A stretch of DNA of 30,856 nucleotides from positions 1 through 30,856 of the forward strand of contig CAVOJV010000020.1 of the NCBI GenBank assembly GCA_963696325.1, given 5' to 3'. Numbering within the stretch: position 1 is the stretch's first letter; every line of letters starts with the position of its first letter. A program made the position numbers and the translations under genes. Positions 25,798 through 30,856 of the stretch are shown here, in pieces. The notes under the pieces are model-generated. The model worked only from the letters and a program-made list of their open reading frames with translations. It ran no database searches and was not told where the DNA came from. Origin of the DNA: CAVOJV01 sp963696325 (GTDB lineage: Bacteria > Pseudomonadota > Gammaproteobacteria > Competibacterales > Competibacteraceae).

Positions 25798-27900
25798 ATG
25801 ACCGCAGCAAGACGCTGCGCCGAACTGCGCCGGCAGGCCGAAGAGATCGCCCGGGAAAAAGCGGCCCAGTCGCCGGAAAACCTCGAGGCCCTGTCGCCCG
25901 AGGAAACGCGGCAGACGCTCCACGAACTGCGGGTGCATCAGATCGAGCTGGAGATGCAGAACGAGGAGCTGCGCCGGGCGCAGGCGGAACTGGACGCCGC
26001 GCGGGCGCGCTATTTCGACCTCTACGACCTGGCGCCGGTGGGCTATTGCACCCTCAGCGAGCAGGGGCTGATCCTGGAGGCCAACCTCACCGCCGCCACC
26101 CTGCTGGGCGTGGCCCGGGGCGCGCTGGTCAAGCAGCCGATCTCCCGGTTCATCCTCAAGGAGGACCAGGACATCTACTACCTGCACCGCAAACAGCTCT
26201 TTGAGACCGGTGAGCCGCAGGCGTGCGAACTGCGGATGGTGAAAAAGGACGGCACGCGCATTCTGGGCGCATCTGGCGGCCACCGCCGCGCAGGACGCCG
26301 ACGGCGCGCCCGTGTGCCGCGTCGTGCTGAGCGACATCACCGAGACGCAAGCAGGCGGAGGACGGCGCTGCGGGAGAGCGAGGAACGGCACCGGACGCTC
26401 CTCGAGACGGCCATGGACGGCTTCTGGCTGGTGGACCGGGACGGGCGTCTGCTGGAAGTCAATGAGACCTATTGTCGGATGAGCGGCTACAGCGCGCAGG
26501 AATTGTTGGCCATGGGGCATTCACGACCTGCGAGTTCGCGAAACGGCCGACGGCGTAGCCGCTCGCATCCAGAAAATCATGGCGGAGGGCGAGGATCGTT
26601 TCGAGTCCCGGCACCGCGGCAAGGACGGGAGCATCAGTGACGTCGAAGTCAGCGTCCAGTACCACCCGTCGAAGGCGGGCGATTGGTGGCATTTCTGCGG
26701 GACATCACCGAGCGCAAGCGGGCCGAGGCGGAGCGGGAGAAGCTGCAGGCGCAGTTGAGCCAGGCCCAGAAGATGGAATCGGTGGGCCGGCTGGCCGGCG
26801 GCGTGGCCCACGACTTCAACAACATGCTGGCGGTGATCCTCGGCCACGCGGAGCTGGCCCTGGAGCAGGTGGACCCGGCGCAGCCGCTCCATGCCGACCT
26901 GCAGGAGATCCGCAAGGCCGCCGAGCGCTCCGCCGACCTCACCCGGCAACTGCTGGCCTTTGCCCGCAAGCAGACCGTCGCCCCCAAGGTGCTCGACCTG
27001 AACGAGACCGTGGCAGGGCATGCTCAAGATGCTGCGGCGGCTGATCGGCGAGGACATCGATCTCGCCTGGCTGCCGGAGGCGGACCTGTGGCCGGTCAAG
27101 ATGGACCCCTCCCAGATCGACCAGATCCTGGCCAACCTGTGCGTCAACGCCCGGGACGCCATCGCCGGCGTCGGGCAAGATCACCATCGAGACGGGCAAC
27201 ATGCGCCTTCGACGAGGCCTACTGCGCCGCATCACGCGGGTTCGTCCCCGGCGAGTACGTGCTGCTGGCCGTGAGCGACGACGGCTGCGGCATGGACAAG
27301 GAGACGCTGGCCCACCTCTTCGAGCCGTTCTTCACCACCAAGGACGTCGGCAAGGGCACCGGCCTCGGGCTGGCCACGGTCTACGGCATCGTCAAGCAGA
27401 ACGACGGCTTCATCAACGTCTACAGCGAGCCGGGCCAGGGAACGACGTTCACGATCTACCTGCCCCGGCATGCGGGCAAGGCCGGGCAGGCGCGGCCGGA
27501 AGGCGCGGCGGCGCCGGCCGCGCGCGGCCACGAGACCATCCTGCTGGTGGAGGACGAGCCGGCCATCCTGAACACTGACCACGACGATGCTCGAACGGCA
27601 GGGCTACACCGTGCTGGCCGCCAGCACGCCGGGCGAGGCCATCCGCCTGGCCCGGGAGCACGCCGGCGAGATCCACCTGCTGATGACCGACGTGGTCATG
27701 CCCGAGATGAACGGCCGGGACCTGGCCAAGAACCTGCTGTCCCTCTATCCGGACCTCAAGCGCCTGTTCATGTCCGGCTACACGGCCGACGTCATCGCCC
27801 ACCACGGCGTGCTGGACCGGGCGTGCACTTCATCCAGAAGCCGTTCTCCAAAGGGCTGGCCGCCAAGGTGCGCGAGGTGCTGGATCATGGAAAAGATTAA
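25798..27900 (+). pseudogene. PAS hybrid histidine kinase with C-terminal receiver, multiply frameshifted
   Basis: This is a protein of about 700 residues when joined. ATG 25798 lies 19 bases after the CheB-CheR stop, with AAGGA upstream. The order is: N-terminal helical linker (LHELRVHQIELEMQNEELRR), PAS 1 (DLAPVGYCTLSEQGLILEAN), PAS 2 (AMDGFWLVDRDGRLLEVNET), H-box with phosphoacceptor His (GRLAGGVAHDFNNMLAVILG), N-box NLCVNARDAI, G1 VSDDGCGM, G2 GKGTGLGLATVYGIV. A receiver with LLVEDEPAIL, acceptor Asp in LLMTDVVMPEMNGRD, MSGYTAD and FIQKPFS completes it. Frame breaks lie near 26263, 26355, 26517, 26683, 27017, 27170, 27205, 27578 and 27822. Each is consistent with one or two bases gained or lost and conservation resumes at once. 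No output domain follows; it probably works with the CheB-CheR-PAS protein and an unlinked response regulator. Confidence 0.85.
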
Positions 27901-27930
27901 GAATCACCATTCGGCTAACAAGACGCTGCA

Positions 27931-28078
27931 CCGGGCGCAGGCGGAACTGAATGCCGCGCGGGCGGGGCTGGAGGCGGTTGCGGGGCAGGATGCTGATGGC
28001 CTTCGCGTGTGCCGCGCTAACGCAAGGCCAAGGAGGAACAGCTGTGTCAGGCCGATGACGAATGGCGAAAACCCTTGA
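27931..28078 (+). pseudogene. Duplicated fragment of a PAS-kinase linker
   Basis: Bases 27931-27964 repeat 25974-26007 of the kinase gene with two mismatches over 34 bases, encoding RAQAELNAARAG against RAQAELDAARAR. What follows is hydrophilic and soon loses similarity. It looks like the truncated start of a second, related PAS protein, or a partial duplication, beginning about 30 bases after the kinase stop. It overlaps the tail of the leftward phosphoesterase remnant. Confidence 0.45.
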
Positions 28079-28501
28079 TCGTCGAGACACACTCCAGCAC
28101 GGACAGATGCGCATCGATCAGATCGCGTGATCCTGCCCGTAAATAGCCAAGACCCTCGACAAGCTCGCGCAGCTTGGCAGGAATGGCGCGCAAGGTGATG
28201 GAGAATAACCCGAACGGCGCTCCAGCGAATTGCCGCAGGGCATCGTCATGATTGCCGGGTATATAAATAATGCAGCGTACCTTGCTTGGCTTTCGCCAGC
28301 AGCTTCTGGATCACCGCATTGTGCGCTGGGGGCCAGTGCAGAGCCGGTACTCATACTCCATAAATCGATAATGTCCCCCACCAGGTAAAGGAATTTCGAA
28401 TCGGTGGCGTCGAGGAACTCCAAAAGCGCCTCGGCCTTGCAGTCGGACATGCCAAGGTGCACATCGGATATCCAGATGGACCTGAAACGAGCGTTTTTCA
28501 T
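28047..28501 (-). pseudogene. Truncated, frameshifted LpxH-like metallophosphoesterase
   Basis: From ATG 28501: FRSIWISDVHLGMSDCKAEA, FLDATDSKFLYLVGDIIDLW, then (after a frame change near 28350) AHNAVIQKLLAKAKQGT, then (after another near 28265) IYIPGNHDDALRQFAGAPFG. These are the first metal-ligand motifs (DxH, GDxxD, GNHD) of UDP-2,3-diacylglucosamine diphosphatase-like enzymes of about 260-280 residues. After GAPFG the usual HGDEFD and GHTH motifs are absent. Instead about 50 residues of unrelated sequence (ITLRAIPAKLRELVEGLGYL and onward) run to a stop at 28047-28049. The gene is therefore missing its C-terminal half and cannot be active. Confidence 0.7.
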
Positions 28502-28679
28502 AAGCAATCACCGGGCAAGCCAGGGAAGCCAACGGCGCCCGAGGGTAGCCGGCTCCTGCTACATTTTTGGGCAGTCGAAATGACAGTTCGGGGACACGTA
28601 CGGCGCTAGATTTCCACCGCCCACTGTGTCGCCGTACTGTCACAGAACCCGCATTTGCCTGAAATACACCTCGCGCAAT

Positions 28680-28935
28680 TTGATCGGGAAGGCTGCCGTA
28701 CGCGGAGCCTGTACACTTTGCTGCAATTGATATCGGCTTTGGCTTTCTGTATTACGGCATGGGCAGGGCATTGCGCCCCAAGCACGTCCTGGTCATCGGC
28801 TCTGGTTTCGGCTTCAGGCCTCGCCCTCGGGTTGAAGGACAAGGGCAAGGGCAGGCGCACCTCGTCGATCCCTCGTTCTCGGTTCTCGAGGACGGCCCTT
28901 AAAACCATCGGCGGCACGGGTTATTGGAATGATCC
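28680..28935 (+). pseudogene. N-terminal remnant of a class I SAM-dependent methyltransferase
   Basis: Read across frames: HFAAIDIGFGFLYYGMGRAL, RPKHVLVIGSGFGF (SAM-binding motif I, GxGxG), SGLALGLKDKGKG, AHLVDPSFSVLEDG, LKTIGGTGYWNDP. A shift near 28815 is undone near 28850, and a third change comes at about 28900, where one base is missing before LKTIGG. No start codon is visible and homology ends at about 28935, where a different gene end begins. Only about 85 residues of the enzyme remain. I recognise the pattern from small uncharacterised methyltransferases; the substrate is unknown. Confidence 0.6.
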
Positions 28936-29041
28936 GGATCGGCTCCCAGGTGGACCTGACGTACCCTGGCGTGAGAACCTACATACTCGGGTACGGGCCG
29001 GCAATCAGGCACGGGCCGGCGAGACTATCCTGATCGACTGA
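28929..29041 (+). pseudogene. C-terminal remnant resembling phosphatidylserine decarboxylase
   Basis: One frame reads MIRIGSQVDLTYPG from 28929, and another ends VRAGNQARAGETILID at 29041. Together they resemble the end of short-form phosphatidylserine/archaetidylserine decarboxylases: G(M/L)IRFGSxVDLYLP with the Gly-Ser self-cleavage site, then GDRVRAGETVLA. About 37 residues survive, joined directly to the methyltransferase remnant. The identification rests on a short motif and is tentative. Confidence 0.45.
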
Positions 29042-29083
29042 GTGCTTCCCCGCGGGAACCCGGCGGCTCCTATTCGCGGCAGT

Positions 29084-29097
29084 TTCAGTATACTGAA
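29084..29097. promoter_or_regulatory. Perfect 14-bp palindrome, possible operator
   Basis: TTCAGTATACTGAA is perfectly self-complementary and lies 57 bases upstream of the isochorismatase-family start, a usual position for a regulator site overlapping a promoter. TATACT within it could itself serve as a -10 element. No regulator gene is adjacent. Confidence 0.35.
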
Positions 29098-29154
29098 CCC
29101 AGGGCGGTCGCCTTCCGCCGCCCACGCCCTGGACGCCACTTTAGGAGGACCGCC

Positions 29155-29698
29155 ATGCTCGTCACTTGTGAACATTCCTGCTTGCTGGTCATCGATATTC
29201 AAGAACGCCTGATGGCAGCCGTTCAGGATAGCCAAACGGTTATTGCCAACAGCGCCTGGTTGCTGAAAATCGCGAGGCAACTGGAGGTGCCTATTCTGGC
29301 CTCCGAGCAATATCCCCAAGGTCTGGGACATACGGCGCCGGAACTACGAGGCCTGGTCCCGGCGGCAAGCATCATGGAAAAAACCTGCTTCTCCTGCGCC
29401 GCCGACCCGGCCTGCCTGCAGCGCATCAACGCCTGCCAGCGCGAACAGGTGATCCTGCTCAGGTGCGGAGGCGCATGTCGTGTTGCAGACCGCCCTTGGC
29501 TTGCTGGCGGTAGGCAAGGATGTCTATGTGGTGGCTGATTGCATATCATCGCGCCGGCCACGGGACATGGAATTGGCGGTCGAGCGCATGCGCACCGAGG
29601 GGGTGCGGGTGGTGAGCCGGGAGATGGTGGTGTTCGAATGGTTGCAGCAGGCCGGCACCGACCGGTTCCGCCAGATCAGCCACGAGTTCTTGCGCTAG
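29155..29698 (+). CDS. Isochorismatase-family cysteine hydrolase, with a frame break at the active site
   Basis: This is a protein of about 180 residues of the YcaC/isochorismatase-like fold. ATG 29155 has AGGAGG (29143-29148) six bases upstream. Catalytic D14 is in LLVIDIQERL and K76 in IMEKTCFSC; the SEQYPQGLG loop is typical. At about 29460 the frame changes: after EQVILL the continuing frame gives GAEAHVVLQTALGLLAVGK, then VVADCISSRRPRD and VVFEWLQQAGTDRFRQISHE. Family members read HVCVLQT here; the nucleophilic cysteine codon is absent from this sequence, together with the one-base shift. Either several bases are wrong at this spot or the gene has lost catalysis. The substrate is unknown. 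It is convergent with cysK. Confidence 0.8.
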
Positions 29699-29722
29699 TC
29701 GCGCCGGCACAACGCCCATTCT

Positions 29723-29755
29723 CCTGCCCGAGCTTTCGGGAGGGGAGCGGGCAGG
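29723..29755. terminator. Hairpin between convergent hydrolase and cysK genes
   Basis: CCTGCCCG (29723-29730) pairs perfectly with CGGGCAGG (29748-29755). An alternative inner stem, CCCGA/TCGGG, is also possible. It occupies the 65-base gap between two converging genes, fitting a bidirectional terminator, though no T tract follows. Confidence 0.45.
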
Positions 29756-29763
29756 CAGTCAGC

Positions 29764-30682
29764 TCACTCGAACAATCCCGCCACCGACAGGTAGCGTTCG
29801 CCGGTATCGTATGAGAACGTGAGAATCCTGCTGCCTTTCGGAAGTTCGGGCAGTTTTTTCGCGACCGCAGCCAACGAAGCTCCTGATGAAATGCCGACAA
29901 AAATTCCCTCTTCCCGGGCGGAGCGTGTTGCGTACTCAAAACGCCTCTTCCTTGGTAACCTGAATGACACCATCGAGAACGCTTTGGTGTAGATTCGCCG
30001 GGATAAACCGGCGCCGATTCCCTGAATCGGATGAAGGCCCGGGGCGCCTCCGCTAATCACCGGCGAGAGCGCAGGTTCGACTGCAAACACCTTCAACTTC
30101 GGAAATCGTTCCTTCAGAACTTCACCTACGCCCGTGATGTGTCCACCTGTTCCAACGCCTGTGATGAGCACGTCAAAACCGTTCGGAAAGTCGGCGAGTA
30201 TCTCTTTCGCAGTTGTTTCCTTGTGTACTGCGATGTTTGCCTCGTTCTCGAACTGCTGCGGCATCCAGGAATTGGGTATTTCGGCGGCGAGTTCCTGAGC
30301 CCTGGTAATCGCCCCGGACATACCCTTTTCCCGCGGGGTCAATACCAGTTCCGCGCCCAGCGCCGCCAGGTAGCGCCGGCGTTCCAGGGGACATGGATTC
30401 GGGCATGGTCAGAATCAGCCGGTAGCCCTTGGCGGCCGCCACCATGGCCAGCGCAATGCCGGTATTGCCCGAGGTGGGCTCAATGATAACGGTATCCTTG
30501 TGAATCCGGCCCTTGTGCTCCGCATCTTCAATCATTGCCAGCCCGATCCTGTCCTTGATGCTGCCGCCGGGATTGGCGCGTTCGAGCTTCATCCACACCT
30601 CAACTCGACGATTCTCAAACAGCCGGTTGATTTTGACATGGGGTGTATTGCCAATCGTTTCCAGGATATTGCGCGCTTTCAT
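29764..30682 (-). CDS. cysK: Cysteine synthase A, full length but with three single-base frame breaks
   Basis: This is an O-acetylserine sulfhydrylase of about 305 residues, a PLP enzyme of the cytoplasm making cysteine from O-acetylserine and sulfide. The start is ATG 30682 (MKARNILETIGNTPHVKINR); GTG 30697 would add five residues. The PLP lysine is K43 in NPGGSIKDRIGL. EPTSGNTGIALAMVAAAKGY, QQFENEANIAVH, GVGTGGHITGVGE and VGISSGASLAAV follow, ending SVAGLFE. The breaks are an extra base in the G run 30387-30390; a missing base near 30008 (GAGFIPANL becomes GAGLSRRI); and an extra base near 29941 that restores the frame at FEYATRSA. Correcting these gives a normal CysK, so I regard the gene as probably functional in the organism. 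Confidence 0.9.
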
Positions 30683-30856
30683 TGTCTCTTCATCCACCCT
30701 TCATAAACATAAGGTTCACGGGAACGCCCTTTTTATCACTTTACGGCAAGCAATATAAAACTCGTAAGAATTTTAGATTTTATTTAAATAACCAATACCA
30801 CTAAACATTGTTAGCCATACTTTTATAAAGATAGTTTAAGATATTGATAGTATGCG
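30683..30856 (-). promoter_or_regulatory. AT-rich upstream region of cysK
   Basis: From about 30740 to the right edge the sequence is strongly AT-rich with no credible reading frame. It lies directly upstream of leftward cysK and presumably contains its promoter. I cannot assign a specific -35/-10 pair or a CysB site. Confidence 0.35.

Noticed and set aside
28655..29041. A single 128-codon hypothetical protein on the + strand
   Set aside because: The frame cuts across two recognisable remnants whose conserved parts lie in shifting frames, so it is not a real continuous gene.

Overview
This window looks like a chromosomal segment from a GC-rich gammaproteobacterium. That is an inference from the mix of a phasin, sbcDC, a znu-type zinc importer, DmeF, YjbQ and CysK. 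The phasin implies polyhydroxyalkanoate storage, which would suit a PHA-accumulating or Competibacter/methanotroph-like lineage, but no rRNA or tRNA is present to fix the taxon.

Layout, left to right. 1-1.3 kb: frameshifted IS66-like transposase running off the left edge. 1.3-1.7 kb: phasin. 2.2-4.6 kb: two-gene unit of a zinc-ribbon membrane protein and an SPFH protein with two C-terminal GYF_2 domains. 4.7-6.4 kb: stand-alone tandem SagB-type oxidoreductase. 6.5 kb: REP-like hairpin pair. 6.6-7.6 kb: DmeF-type CDF metal exporter. 7.8-12.7 kb: sbcD-sbcC with overlapping start and stop. 12.8-15.8 kb: zinc ABC importer (ATPase, permease, binding protein) followed by a COG0523/CobW start that runs into the C-terminus of a NicO/RcnA-like permease. 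16.2-20.1 kb: very large unrecognised signal-peptide and membrane protein, broken by many frameshifts. 20.1-22.2 kb: YjbQ, a glycine-rich membrane protein and a DMT exporter. 22.2-22.7 kb: decayed ExeA/TniB-like transposition ATPase end. 22.7-27.9 kb: CheB-CheR-coiled coil-PAS fusion followed by a PAS hybrid histidine kinase. 27.9-29.0 kb: gene scraps (duplicated kinase piece, LpxH-like phosphoesterase start, SAM methyltransferase start, phosphatidylserine-decarboxylase-like end). 29.1-30.7 kb: isochorismatase-family hydrolase and convergent cysK.

Functional themes. Metal homeostasis recurs: DmeF efflux, zinc import, a COG0523 remnant, a nickel/cobalt permease remnant, and the metal-dependent SbcCD nuclease. 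The signalling block at 22.7-27.9 kb reads as an acquired or rearranged unit, because it sits between a transposition-ATPase remnant and a scrap-yard of truncated genes.

The strongest general observation concerns reading-frame integrity. From 1.3 to 12.75 kb every gene is intact, including the 3.7 kb sbcC. Between 16 and 31 kb there are more than 20 single-base frame breaks. Some are compensating pairs a few tens of bases apart in genes with otherwise perfect conservation (cysK, the methyltransferase). I read many of these as uncorrected homopolymer/indel errors in the assembly, layered over some true gene decay and true deletion junctions. No single clearly new defence or biosynthetic system is evident. 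The best candidates for something undescribed are the large 16-20 kb membrane protein and the SPFH-GYF_2 / zinc-ribbon pair.
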